A stretch of DNA of 64,000 nt. It comes from Magnaporthiopsis rhizophila. Its lineage: Eukaryota; Ascomycota; Sordariomycetes; Magnaporthales; Magnaporthaceae. A model generated the notes under the pieces. The model had not been told where the DNA came from and did not search any database. It was given only the letters and a program-made list of their open reading frames with translations. Each line of letters opens with the position of its first letter. Within the stretch, counting starts at the first letter, position 1. The stretch is from contig PYSS01000117.1 of assembly GCA_003049465.1 (NCBI GenBank), positions 29,646-93,645 on the forward strand, read 5' to 3'. The position numbers and the translations under genes are program-made. This document shows positions 23,077 to 36,061 of this stretch, piece after piece.

Positions 23077-24805
23077 CTATTGTAGAATGAGGCCATAGTC
23101 TCCTTTGAGTAGCTGGGCGAGCACCGGAAGCGCTCCAACAGCTGCCGTCATCTTTGGTGCCTTGGCCGGGAATTCGACCAGGGCAAGCCGCAGAGCCGCG
23201 ACTGCAGCATTCCCATAGAAGTGGATGAATCGCTGCTCATAGTTCTCGATCATGGCCTTCAGCACGAGGCACTGCGTGTCCGACATCTCGTTGGCCGGGG
23301 TGTTGACGATCCGGGCCAGCGCAGCCCAGTACCTCGCCGGAGGGAAGGGGTTCTGGTTTCGAGACCTGGAGAAGTCGCGCAGCGCGATGGCACCGAATCC
23401 CGCGCCTAGGCCCGTCATGCGGTCGGCGTGCATCTGCTCTGGTATCCAGGTGCCATCCTCTTTGCGCCAGCCGACGCGTAGCCGGCCTTGCTCGGTTCTG
23501 TCGCTGCCACGGAAGCCGAACAAAACAGGACAGACTATCCGGTATTTGGCCAAGAGCAGGTCGATCATAGAGCCGCCCCGCCATTGAAACTCTGGATCGG
23601 AAAAGATTTTGGCAACAACGGTCCCGACAGCGTCTGCCAGCTGGGGTTTAGCAGAGCACTCGTTGATGAACTGGGAGATGACAGATTTGGAGAAGACATT
23701 GAGTAGAAAGATGAAGAGTGATGGTAGCTGCGGTGCGTTGTTCGCCGCATTTTCGACTGGACTTCGAGGCTCCAGTAGGAATTCGTTCGGGTCAACTAGC
23801 TCACTAAGTACTCGGCCATGGAGGGCTTCTTGTAGACTCGCTGTGATTTTGGAAACCTGTCGTGGCAAGTAGTAATCAGAAGCCGTTCCGGGAAATCGGG
23901 ACGAGACTAACCGGCGCAGGGGTATGTGTACTCACCGCCTGTCTGTTGTTGGACAGCGCGCCCTCGACAAGCTGACCGACGGATGTCCGAATCTCACGGC
24001 GCATCTCTCCCATCCTAGCCTTGAGCTGCGGATTTACCTTTCGCTGCTGGTCAACAAAAACGCGAAGCTGCTTCAGCTTCTTATGGACTTCAACATGGCG
24101 GTCTGGCTTGGCCACAGGAGCCAACGACGGCGCCTGGGGCTTCGGTGCCGTCGTGGGTGTCCCATTGACTTGTGGCGGCGGGTGGGATGGTGGCGCCGTC
24201 GAGGCAGACGTCGAGGTCTGTTGTGCAGGCTGGGCTTGGTTCGGTGCTGGGAAGCCTCCGTTGAGCGTGCTGCTTGGGGGCTTCTGGGGTTCTGGGGCTG
24301 TAGGGGGCGTTGTAGTCTTCACCCCACCGTTGGCTGACGCCGAGGCGGACGCATTTTGGGCTTCTGATAGTTGGCCGTTGGTGAGCGGAGCCGGAGAGGC
24401 CGGCTTCGGAGCACTGGCCGGGGGTGCTGGCTCCGGCGGTGGTGGGGGCGGCGGGATCGGGACAGACTTGGCCCTGAGAGCCTCCAGCCTTTGCCTCTCA
24501 GCGGCGAGTTTGGCCTCGGCACGTAACCTTTCCTCCTGCTGCTGCTGCTCGATCTGTACGCGGCGCTGTTCTTCCTGAAGATGGTAGTGCTTCAAGACCT
24601 CGATCGCCGTCTTTCGGAGTCCTTCGTGGTCTCGCTTCGCCTGTGCTAAGCTGCGCTGATGACTTTCTTCAGTGTTCCGATCTTCCAACCGGAGATCCTC
24701 CAGGGACAGATCAATAGTCGAACCCCAGGGGTGGCTGATGCGGTTATCCACGGCACGCGTGTCCTGCGTTGGGATACGCGCCGCTGGTGGTGAGGAGTTC
24801 GCCAT
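23077..24805 (-). CDS. gle1: nucleoporin / mRNA export mediator GLE1
   Basis: Cytoplasmic-face nuclear pore protein that, with inositol hexakisphosphate, stimulates the DEAD-box helicase Dbp5 in mRNA export. Two exons, 24805-23936 and 23856-23077, phase 0, 549 residues. Order: short N-terminus with STIDLSLEDLRLED, a Gln/Glu/Arg-rich coiled coil (about 50-115), a Pro/Ala/Thr-rich linker with a Pro run (about 115-235), a second basic helix (HKKLKQLRVFVDQQRK), and the C-terminal Gle1 HEAT-like domain (about 291-549) with PSLFIFLLNVFSKSVISQFI and RYWAALARIVNTP. Donor GTGAGT, acceptor GACAG. Confidence 0.93.
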
Positions 24806-27047
24806 GGTCGCACGTCGTGTGTGGGCGAGCGCGGAGGTTATGGCATGGCCATTCGGGCGACCTGTGTGTATGCGGTGTCTGGTGGCCGTAAAGGGAAATC
24901 AAACGGCGACGCGACGGGCCCGAAAGATCTCGGCTCTTTGTCGAGGATGGCACAGGCAATCACGGCTTTACAATGGGGACCTTTGTACCGTGCCGAATCC
25001 GACGAATGGGGGCTTGGGGCGCCGTTGGTTTCTGCCAGCGCTAGACGCAGGCGGTCAGCCACCCTGCATGGGGGCATGGGCCATGCGGGGAGGCGCGCCG
25101 AGCTGGGGCGTGGCCAGTCCAGTTCGGGCAATCACCTGACACAAGCATGGGGCTGGCCGGCCTTGAGTCTTGGTTTTCGGCGGCCGAGTTTGGGCTGGCC
25201 CAGGCGAGCCGTGCACAGCAGCCTCGGAGATCGTTTGGGGCTCCCGTGGGAGTCTGTAGATTTTGACATGAAACGAGACGTGACCCGGCCTGGTGTTTCC
25301 AAACATTTTGCCCTGTCTAACCACCAGCCATGGAGACCGGGGCATAGTCACATCCCGCAATTTAGGAGTCAGCGAGACAGCGACGTACCGCTACTCCCCT
25401 GGCAGGATTGTGTCTTGGCCTTCAGAGTTTGTTGCTGGTGTTCTTGTCATCACATTTCCTTTTTCTTATACTTTTACCGTCTTTTTTTCTCTGGTTAACT
25501 CTGAAGCGACTGCCGTTTAGCCCCTAAGGCTCTTCGCCAACAACCTTTCAGAGGTATTGACATTGCATGCCGTCCCGGCCGACTGGTTGACGCGGTGGGA
25601 GCACATCTGCGGTCAGCAACGAGTACGTACCTAGATACGTGCACATGTACGTAGGTAGCTAGGTAATTCGAGTGCCTTGTCAGGATTGCGGCGGGATGAA
25701 TCCCATCGGAAAATAGCCCAATTGGTGTTACGACTGTAACTTGTCTGTTCCGATTGGATGACCGGCTACGGTAGCCAAGGTCCCTCAGATGAAGACACAT
25801 CGCCCAAGGCAGAACACATATAAAGACACAAAGAAACAGATTTGAGTGTGGTCCAAGGGATGGGCTTACTCGCTCGGCATAGGACAGATTCGGCAAAATC
25901 CAGACCCTAATTCATTGGCGTTGCTGCGCAGCAGCAGCTGGTCTTATCCGGCACAGAGTTTGGATACTTGCGCTGCGTGCTCCCAGGCAGGCCTGTGGGG
26001 CGCTGCTTCACTGGCAAACGGGCCGAGCTGTGCCCTTGGAGGATGGAGGCCGAGCTGTCAACTTTATTTAGCAAAGCATCAATTCCAAATCGGCTGCTTT
26101 TTGGGGTCCTTCGGGCGCCCAAACACCAGCCCGGCCTACACGCCGCGCCAGGTATGCAAGAATAGACGGGCACCAGACAGTCGCTGCACTGCCATGGTGC
26201 CCTCGGGCTCTAGCGTTTAGCCGCCCGCCCGTCGCAGAATTTGCTGGCAAATTCGAGGACGAGATAGGCAGGCAGGCAGAGTCAATATGGTCTCGTGTTG
26301 TGGCGGTCGTGCCACCATTTCTGACGAGCGACTGCAACCTTTTGGGCTGTCGAATCCATGTCTAGGGGTCAATTCTCCCACATCGCAGCAAGGGGTGTGC
26401 TCCGCTCTCCTCAGAGGGGTTTCTGTAGTGGGCCACTAGCTAGCGATCAGTGCGTTCTGTTTGGCGGCTTGAGTGGGGCGGCCACAGGCCTTTGGCCCTC
26501 TTGGGGGGCACTGTAAGGGCCAAGCCGGCCGGGGCAACAGTGCATGCAGAGAGGGCCAGACCTACATCATCAACTTTGTCGGCCTCGACTCTTTCTCTTC
26601 TTCTTCTTCTCCCTCCCTCTTGTCCTCCTGCACTCCTCTTCTCCTCCATCGTGCCTGACCCCCTCCTCAATCCCTACAGCCAACGCAGCCAGTCTCTCCC
26701 TCTCACACGTTCCTTGCCCTGTTCGTATCCTTCCTTTTGCCTTCCTTTCCCACTTCCAACCCCACGCCTGCATTTGTTCCACAGCTCTCTGCCGTCTTGT
26801 CGGCCCCCTACCAACATCTGGCTCTAGCTCCTCAGCCTGCTCCCACAACCCCACAGATATCCAGACCCGAAGCTCCAAGCTCCCGCTTCCGACCGCATCG
26901 TACTGCAAGAAAAAAAGAAGCCATCCATCGACCGCACCGCGCCGCAAACAAACCCTCTGATCGCCGCACGCGAATAGAGGCGAAAAATCTTTCCTGTTGA
27001 GCACTCGACGTGCACTGCCAGGTGCTGCTCACAATTGATCCGCCATC
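24806..27047. promoter_or_regulatory. divergent promoter region, GLE1 / SSD1
   Basis: 2.2 kb between divergent starts. The last 500 bp before SSD1 (about 26580-26760) is extremely CT-rich on the coding strand and should be its long 5' leader. A cluster of TACGTAGGTAGCTAGGTA-like words lies at about 25625-25670. No gene recognised; open frames here are compositional. Confidence 0.45.
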
Positions 27048-30000
27048 ATGGAGCAGCAACAGCAGACTCAACCTCCCGCCGGGGGTGTTCCTGGGCCTAC
27101 TGGCCGCCGGCTGCACATCGCTCATCGCCGTAGCCCTTCGGAGCTGACGCCGTTGATGAGCATGTTCGCCAATCCCAACAGTAAGCGATTCATCTCCTCG
27201 TGTCGTACTTTTTTGGCGTCGTTGTCCATTTCAGCCTTTACTCCGCCAGGCAGCCAACACCCAATTATGATTTTTCTCGGTCGCTTTTCCCCTACTCTTC
27301 CCCTCCCCGATACATCAAATTGCCCTAGTTCCCATGACAGTTCACCTTCCTGTCCATCTGTCAACTTGCCAGCCTACCTAGTCGAGGGCGTTTCACCTGC
27401 TGACGTGTCCTCGTCCGCCTCGCCGCAGTGGAGCAGCTTGCTATCCAGCAGCAGATCGAGTTGTTGCAACAGCAGCAGCAGGCTCTTCAAGCCTCACACC
27501 AACAATATGTCAACCTGGGCATGATCCAGCCGGGGCAGGCCATGCCTGGCGGTGCTTTCAATCATTTGCAACCCACCATGGGCCCGCAGGCCGGATTCCA
27601 GTTCCCTGGCCAGCTTCAACAGCAACAAGTTGCCATGCAGCAAGGCGCGGCTCCCGCCCTTTCACATCGCCGCAACCAGTCGGCGCTTCCCAACATGGGC
27701 GTTGGCCCTCCGCCTGCCCCGTCTTCGGGTGCTGCCGGAACCGGGTTCAACTTTGAGACCACCTCGGGGCAGGGCCGCGAGAACAACGCCGGTGGCGGTG
27801 GTCGCGGTGGCCGTGGTGGCGGTGGCTCCGGGGGTGGCCATCAGCGGAGGCACTCGCTGGCCCTTGCCGACGCCAAAAAGGCGGCTGAGCTCGCCCAACA
27901 GAAACGTACCACCTCGGGATTCCAGTTCCCCGGCCCAAACGCTTCGGGCTCGTCCGAGACCCAGGACGAGGAAGGCAAACCTGCCGCGCAGCCTGCGGCT
28001 GAAAACCAGGCTCCTCAAGGCCAGGCCGCCCGGGGTGGCCGCGGCGGTTCCCATGGTCGAAGCCAGAGCATGGCTGTAGGACGCGGGGGTGGTCGCGGTG
28101 GCGGTTCCGGCGAGGGTGGCCGCGGCGGACACGCCCGGTCAAACTCGCGCAACTTTGACGGCAACTGGCGCAACAGCCAGAGCGGTCAAGGTGGTCAGCA
28201 ACCGTCGCAGCAGCAGGACTTCCAGCCCGGGCACCGCCAGCGCGGCTCAATCAGCGCGGGCTCCGTTGGCTCCTTCCAATATCCTGCCCAGCCCCAGCTT
28301 GTTCAGATGCCCAACCAGATGCTCATGGCTGGCATGTACGCCGGCCAGCAGCAGCTTACCCCGCTGCAGATCCAGCAGCTTCAGGCGCTTCAGGCGGCGC
28401 AGATGAACGGCCAGCACATGGTTGGGCTGCAGGGCAGCCAGCACGCCCCTCAGATGGGCCAGCAGCCGCAGCAGCAGCAGCGCAAGACGCTGTTCACGCC
28501 CTACCTTCCCCAGGCCACCCTGCCGGCTCTTCTTGGAGATGGACAGCTTGTGTCTGGCATTCTCCGTGTCAACAAGAAGAACCGCAGCGACGCCTACGTC
28601 TCGACCCAGGATGGTCTTTTGGATGCTGATATCTTCATTTGCGGCAGCAAGGACCGTAACCGCGCTCTGGAAGGCGACCTGGTGGCCGTCGAGCTTCTCG
28701 ATGTCGATGAGGTGTGGGGTCAGAAGCGAGAGAAGGAGGAGAAGAAGAAGCGCAAGGACATTACTGATACCCGCTCTGGCTCGACTAACAACGGAAGCCA
28801 GAGCAACGCCAATGGCGAGGATGGCACCCCTAGCGAGGGTGGTATCCGTCGCCGTGGCAGTCTGCGGCAGCGACCAACGCAGAAGAAGAACGACGATGTT
28901 GAGGTTGAAGGCCAAAGTCTCCTGCTTGTCGAGGAGGAGGAGATCAGCGACGAGGCCAAGCCGCTCTATGCTGGTCACATTGTGGCCGTCATCGAGCGCG
29001 TTGCTGGCCAGATGTTCTCGGGCACCCTCGGCCTGCTGCGTCCCAGCAGCCAGGCCACCAAGGAGAAGCAGGAGGCCGAGCGTGCTGCCCGGGATGGCGG
29101 TCGCCACCAGGACAACCGGCACCAGGAGAAACCCAAGATTGTCTGGTTCAAGCCTACCGACAAGCGCGTTCCCCTCATCGCCATCCCGACCGAGCAGGCC
29201 CCTCGGGACTTCGTTGAGAAGCACCAAGACTACGCGGACCGCATCTTTGTGGCTTGCATCAAGCGCTGGCCTATCACCTCCCTGCATCCCTTCGGTACCC
29301 TTGTTGAGCAGCTGGGCAAGATGGGTGACTTGAAGGTCGAGACGGACGCGCTTCTTCGTGACAACAATTTCTCGTCCGATGAGTTCTCCGACGCCGTGCT
29401 GCGCAGCGTGGGTCTCCAGGACTGGTCCATCGCCAAAGAGGATGAGGCTGCCATCGCTGAGCGGAGAGACTACCGGGACGAGAAGACCTTCACCCTCGAC
29501 CTGGACGGCTCCGCCGAGCTTGGCAACGCGGTTCATGTCAAGACCAAGCCGGACGGCAAGATCGAGATTGGCGTCCACGTGGCCGACGTGGCGCACTTCA
29601 TCAAGCCCAACTCGCTCGTCGACCGCGAGGCCAAGAAGCGTGGCACTGCTGTGCATCTGGTCAACAGGACCTGCGCTCTTCTGCCCCCTAAGCTGGCGAA
29701 GGAGGTCTGCTCACTCACCCCTGGTGACGAGCGCCTGACCGTCAGTGTCGTTTTCCAAGTCAACCCGCACAATGGCGCGGTTGCTGAGGGCGATACTTGG
29801 ATCGGCAAGAGTGTTGTAAAGCCCGTTGGCAAGCTCAGCCTCAAGGAGATCAACGCCGCCCTCTCGGATTCTGAGTACAGCCATGATTCTGTCCCTCAGA
29901 CGGACGTTCAGATCTTGAATGTAAGTCTTGCCTTGTCGTCCAGCCCCATTGTCACGCGTTTATCTCTTAGATGTCGGTCTTGTCGCATTTCTAACCCTTC

Positions 30001-31477
30001 TTCTCCATCCGCAAGACTGTCGCCCAAAAATTCCGTGAGGCTCGTCTCGGTGCTGGCGGCGAGGTCATCTCGCCCCTGCGTCTTTTCAAGCAGCTCGACG
30101 ACGAGAACATTCCCCTGGAGCACAACATCTTCGATTCCACCCCGGCGACGGAGCTTGTTGAAGAGCTCATGCACAAGACCAACGCGGCCATTGCCCAACG
30201 TCTCGCTGAGGGTCTGCCCGAAAAGGCACTCCTCCGCAGGCAGGGCGCGCCGAACCCTCGTCGTCTACAGACGATCGGTGAGCGCCTGACAGCGCTTGGC
30301 TACGAGATCGACACCTCGAGCAGTGGTGCTCTTCAGAACAGCCTGTTCAAAGTTGAGGACGAGGATATCCGCAAGGGTATGGAGACGCTGTTGCTGAAGT
30401 CGATGCAGAGGGCCAAATACTTCATTGCCGGCAAGACCGCCAAGCAGCTTTGGCCGCACTATGCACTGAACCTCCCGCTCTACACTCACTTTACCAGCCC
30501 GACCCGGCGGTATGCCGACGTCATGGTTCACCGCCAGCTCGACTCGATTCTCTCGGACGGCAAGACGGAGTACACCGAGGATCTCGAGAATCTTGTCAAG
30601 ACGGTCGAGTCTTGCAATACCAAGAAGGAGTCGGCACAGAACGCCCAGGAGCAGAGCATCCACATCGAGTCCTGCCGTGGCATGGACAAGACCAGGCAGG
30701 AGGCGCACGGTGATCTCATCAGCGAAGGCATCGTCATCTGCGTGTACGAGTCCGCGTTCGACGTGCTCATTCCCGAGTGGGGCTTCGAGAAGCGTGTGCA
30801 CTGCGACCAGCTTCCGTTGAAGAAGGCTGAATTCCGCAAGGAGAAGCGCGTGCTGGAGCTGTACTGGGAGAAGGGCGTCCCCAGCTCGGCCTACGTGCCC
30901 GAGGATGAGCGCCCCAAGGCGGCGGCATCCCAGAGGGTCAGCAACGCGATTGCCGCGGCTCGTCAGGCCGAGGAGGCCGAGCGTGCCAAGAAGGAGCGGG
31001 AGGAGGCTACCCGCAAACAGACCGAGACTGGCACCATGTCCACTGATGCTGTGGACGCCCTCTTTGACGATGATGACGATAACGCCTCGGACGTCACCGA
31101 GGCCATGGCCGGCGCCTCTCTGGCCGAGCGCCCAACCCAGAGCGTCCCGGGTTCGCCGTCTAGGAACTCGACATCCGCTATGGGTACCCTGCATCGCACC
31201 AAGTCGGAGTCCAAGGTGCCGGTTACTGAGGCTCCCGAGTCTCGCCTGTCCAACAAGGAGAAGTACCTGAAGCTGTTCAAGTTGCGGGAGGAGGGCGGCG
31301 AGTACATCCAGGATGTGACGGAGATGACGAGGGTCCCCGTGATCCTTAAGACGGATCTCAGCAAGAGCCCACCGTAAGTTGAAGCATCCTCATTCTACCT
31401 CTATCTGAGACGTTGACTCTAACCGAATCTTTTGCAGATGCCTGACCATCCGGTCTCTGAACCCCTACGCTCTGTGA
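27048..31477 (+). CDS. ssd1: SSD1 / GUL-1 type RNA-binding translational regulator
   Basis: mRNA-binding protein controlling translation of cell-wall and polarity genes (yeast Ssd1, Neurospora GUL-1). Four exons: 27048-27180, 27429-29920, 30016-31373 and 31438-31477, giving 1340 residues. The N-terminal 390 residues are disordered: Gln-rich, Gly/Arg-rich (GRGGRGGGG) and Ser-rich, including the RRHSLALADAKKAAELAQ segment typical of the family and probable Cbk1-site HxRxxS-type motifs. Cold-shock-like domains follow (from about 397), then an RNase II-type RNB domain (about 730-1090) and a C-terminal S1-like part. The RNB entry motif reads TFTLDLDGSAELGNAVHV: the cluster of Asp residues needed for catalysis is missing, as in other Ssd1 proteins. 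The last exon adds CLTIRSLNPYAL; without that splice a stop follows at once. Confidence 0.95.
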
Positions 31478-34400
31478 GATGTCGGCGGCTACCTACCGCC
31501 TTGACTTTCCGATCGTGACGGGCCTCGCTGTCGCTGAGATTTACTTGATCACAACCGTGGTGCGAAGGAAATGGGCGTTATACACATGAATCGGCGAGCA
31601 GGAATGCGCCATGGGTTTTCCGAATGGAACACCCTCCGGCGGCTCAGGAAACGAGTTTCGTAGGGACACAAAAAGTTGGTGAACAGTTTGAAGCTGTAAG
31701 AAGATGGCAGGAACGTGGGCAGATTGTTTGTGAGAATATTATCCGAGGCCTCAACGCGGGTGGTTATCGTCGGCCTTGGGGTATTCTTTCAACCTCTCTC
31801 GCCGTTAGTTGATATGCCCGCATATCCGGTTCTTGGAGGGGAGCCATAGTATTAGAGCAAAGCAATAGCAATGATGAACTTTGATAGAAAAACTACTGGC
31901 GAAGAGTATGTGTGTTGTACTGGTCAGCCGATGGAGGGAGGCACCAGTGGAGACAGACCTTTAAAGTGTGCTGAACCAAACTAGGAAATCAGAATGGTTG
32001 GTGCGGAGTGTAGAGCCAAGACGCCTTCGCACCGAGGTGAGATGGACAATCAATCTACCCCGTGGATCTTTCCGGCTCCGCTACTCTAGCAGATCGAGAG
32101 ATGACTTCTCGATCACTCTGGCAGTGGTTGCAGGATCGGAACCGGGCCAACCGCATAGGCGAAAGCACGGGACGGTGACAAGTGTCAAAACACCACCGGA
32201 TGCTCGGAAAGGCCGACACAGGCTGGATATGATAGCCAAGAGTCCATAAAGTGAGCTGCCGGATAGATTTCTAGGTAGGTATCTATCTACATAGGTTCCA
32301 ACCGAGAGCGCGGCGTTTCCTCTCAAATCACCACGGCGGCGCATGATCTCCGCGTTGGCACAGAACATGTACAATGACAAACGCGTATTGAGTGTACAAG
32401 GTGTCGGACCTGCAGCCGGGCAGCCGGTTGCTGGGGAGGCTCGGGAGACATATGTGGATGGCGGTGAAGACAAACAAGCGACCTCCCTGCCCACGGCTTG
32501 TGCGGCTCTTTCCCTTCCCTTTCATCCGGCGGCTGCATGCATGGGGTTCGGTTACATCCGAGGGACTCCTGTGGGTTGCGTGCAATGGCGGCCACCGGGG
32601 GGTTTCCTGTCCGGGCCACGGCTGTGTGAGCCAGCCCAGTACGTAAGATCCCGCTAATCAATCTAGCCGGATGGTCGGGCATACCTAGCTAGATAGCATC
32701 TTGGTACGGACGAAACCCTCACCCACAAAGAGCCAATCGCCAAGCCTCACCATCAGGCAGATAGACACGCGGATCCTCGGCTTGGTTCACTTTAACACTC
32801 GGATGAAAAGCCTCGAAACATTGGATAATCGCGAATTGAGTGAGAGGGGAGAGAAACAGCCGTGGCGTGCGCATCACACAAAAAGCCGGAGTTTAGCGTG
32901 TATGACAAGGAAATTGGGGAGTGAGCAAGGGGTTCATTCTTTCACCTTGCAGGGAAGGGGCAGACAGAGCTGAAAAGACAGAGAAACGAGATGGTGACGC
33001 TCGCAAGACGCGGCCGTTGTCAGAAACGACCTGGGCCACCCAACGCTCCATGCGGCCGGCTCGAATTGAGGTGATCCTTCCGCGCAGGCCACCCCTGCCG
33101 AGGACTCGATTGTTGATCCGATCACGGGCCGAGCGAGCAAGAGTGTCGTCGAGGCGGGAGAGAAGAGATGACACCCAATGCTGGTGAGCTGCGCGATAGC
33201 GAGCGTGGTACTAAGAAATTACGCAGGCGTTGGATCTGCAGGGACGGCATCGGCCATCTCATCGACAGGCTTTTCCAAAGTCTTGCAAAAATCATCCAGA
33301 AATATCATGACAAGGTCTACCGTCACCAGACGGCGACCTCGTGTGGCCTGGGCTCCGCAATTTCTATCTTTACTTGTGCCAACTCACCGCTAGTCTCTTT
33401 TCCTGGTGCCCCTCTTTTCCCCATCTTCACGCACCGGCCGCAGTCAAAGATCTTGGGCGGAAGTCAGTGGGTTGCAACATGACAAGTGGGCACTGCATCC
33501 TAGTCCATTACGAGAGGCTCGTCGACAGAATGGAAAAAGGGCGGCGGGTGAGATGGATGTGACGGTTGCTCTTCCGACCCTCCAATCTCCAGCGGTCGTG
33601 ATCTCGCCTATAGGGATCGTTGCTAATGAATAGGTAGATACCAGGGCGGATGCTTGCAACGTCAGGATCGATTAGAGAGATAAGCTATAATCTTGGCATG
33701 GCGGGCCCAAGGCGCGCCAAACCACATTGAGCACGTCAAACAAGCTGAGCCGGAACGGTTCTTGTGTGGCTTTTGCTTTCTATTCGACACAGATTGGGGG
33801 ATGACGTGCCAGGCAGGAGGACCGGCGGGGAGGAAACAACGGTGGCTGCGGCTGTCTTGCTAGCACGTATCAGTGGCCTCCGGCATGGGGCGGCGAAACA
33901 TGCAGGCAGATGCCCGGCTGCTGTACCACGTAGGCGCGCGGCGCGGGAGACAGAGAGACGGAGATTGTCGAGGGCGTACAGCCGACCAAAAAGAGAGATG
34001 GGTTGCCCAGCTGAACGACCAATCGCTGTCGCAGGCTCGAGCGCGCCGCCTCGGCTGCCACACGGTCCGCCGCCCGAAACGAGCCTGAGACAGGTTTGAG
34101 GTCGCAGAGCCTGGCCCCGCGACGAGGGTGCCCTGTGGCCCACTGCCCGTTGAGAGCCCAAGCAACGCTGACCCACCGAACCAATCCCAATCTGGAATGG
34201 GGCAACCTGGGGGCCCGCGTTTGCTGCGACCCTGACCCCGGCTGCGACCCTGGGGGAAGAGTGGGGACCCTTCAGCTTGGGTGGCTTGGAGACGCCGAGA
34301 GCCCAAAGCCGGGACCAGAAGAAAAAAAAAAAAAAAAAAAAAAATCGAGCTTCGATGCCCAAGAAACCTCGCAAACGCTGGGATGTCCAAGCTCTCCAAC

Positions 34401-36061
34401 CCGCCCTTGTTTGCCGACATTTCCCATCCCATCTCGATTCTGCATGCTGCGCATTCTAATTGGTTTCTGAGCCCCTCTTTTTCCTTCCGGGGGAGCTTAT
34501 CGTTGTCGCCTGTCCCACTTGGACAGTCCTGTCCTTTGTTGTCGGCGCCGTCTTTTGTCGCTTGTGGTGAGCCCCCTCCCCGCCGCTGCCCCTTGTCGCA
34601 GCAGCCCCCAGCCTAAAAAAGACAGCTTCCCAGGAAACGAAACGGGTCCTTCCTCCATCCGGAATGTGCGCTTGTGCTGGTGTAGGTAGCCAGGGCGCTG
34701 GCTGGTGACGACGACGGCGGCGGGTGGCGGCGCGTCCATGTGCTTTTTGCATGTGCCCGCTCTGCAAGTTGAGACTCGGGCTCGTTCCTGCCCTGCCATC
34801 CGAACGTGCTGGCGCCAGCTCGGCAAAACGGAACCCGGTCGACAGGTCCCTGCCCCATCCTATGTAATGCCTTCCCTGTGGCACTTACGGCGCTCGACGT
34901 CTGAAGAAGATAAGGGATGACTTGGTGCTGTCGATGGTGCTGCGGCTAAGCCGCGTCGCCAAGGGAACCCACCTTACCTGAGGTGCCTCTCCTCGCTGGC
35001 CGAGAGAAAGAGAAAGAGAGAGAGAGCGAGGGGCTAGGCTGAAAGCAAGCGTCGATCTACTGGCTGGTTGGCCATGGCCACGACATGGCCGCCGTTGGTA
35101 GAGCTCAATGGCCTGCAGACGAAGATCCGGGCCGTTGTGCGTAGGAGGCAGGCCGATCAGGCCGGCTGCCATCGCGAGTCACCACCATCTGATCGAAGGG
35201 TTGGTACTGGAAGCCCAAGTGCCGACCTGCGCGGGGCTTCCATGCCTGTGCCAAACGAGGCAGCACCACCCCCCACACAGCATGGAAGCGTCTCCTAGCC
35301 ACTCCATCGCTTCTCGCATTGTTATCTCGATTCAAACCCTCTCTCTGCGCCCGCTGTGCGGGAAGCCGGTCGCCGGAAAACGACGTAGCCGCTTGGGTGT
35401 GGGATTCGCCAATGCCCCACACGGGCTAAATCAACCCCTGCCGCTAATTCGTGCCCCTTGTTTCCTCTTTTTTTGCCCTTGACCCTTCTCTGAGGAACTC
35501 GTTGCATCCGGGCTTCCGTCTCAGGCTCAACCACCACTCACGCAGAGGGCGTGCGCGGTTCGGAAAGAGATTTGCCCCGGCAGGGTTCAGATTGGTGGTC
35601 CTCTTTTTTTTTTTCTTGCCTATTTTTCGATTTCCGTGGATCCACTCTGTTCGATTCCCTGGATCTCATCATGGTGTTTTAAGCTTCTCTCCTCCCCCCT
35701 CATCCCCTCGCCTTCCTCTCCCTCTCTTGTTCCTCACCCCTCGCACTCCTTTGTTACGTCTTCACTTCTTACCAAAAAAGCGCTGGTCTGCTTTCACTGG
35801 GATCATCGGTTTTTTTGCTCATCACTCACTCCCTTTTTCCACAATCCTGTCCCTTTTATACACATAATACCCCTAATTCTTTTTTCCAACACCTAACGAC
35901 CTTTCGACCAAACAGCCGGCCTGCTTCATCTGAATAGCTTCTCTGGCCAGAATCAAAGTCACTCATTCGAAGTCTTCCACTGTTATCAGGAGATCTCGAA
36001 GGAAGGAAATAGGAACCGAGAAAGGATAGGGATAAGGAAGAAGCCACACATAATCTACAAG
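31478..36061. other. long gene-free stretch upstream of the ferritin-like gene
   Basis: 4.6 kb without a supportable gene. It begins with the SSD1 3' UTR. TAGGTAGGTA-type words occur at about 32270-32300, and a 23-nt A run at 34322-34344. From about 35580 to 35900 the plus strand is very CT-rich, the look of a long leader for the 36.1-kb gene, with a TTTTATACA word near 35855. The longest frame (minus, about 33.7-34.4 kb) is created by the A run and is not believable. Confidence 0.45.

Noticed and set aside
28247..29656. 469-codon antisense frame within SSD1
   Set aside because: A shadow frame caused by C-ending codons on the plus strand.
33736..34374. 212-codon minus-strand frame
   Set aside because: It starts through a poly-Phe stretch encoded by the A run, and the rest is compositional with no motif.
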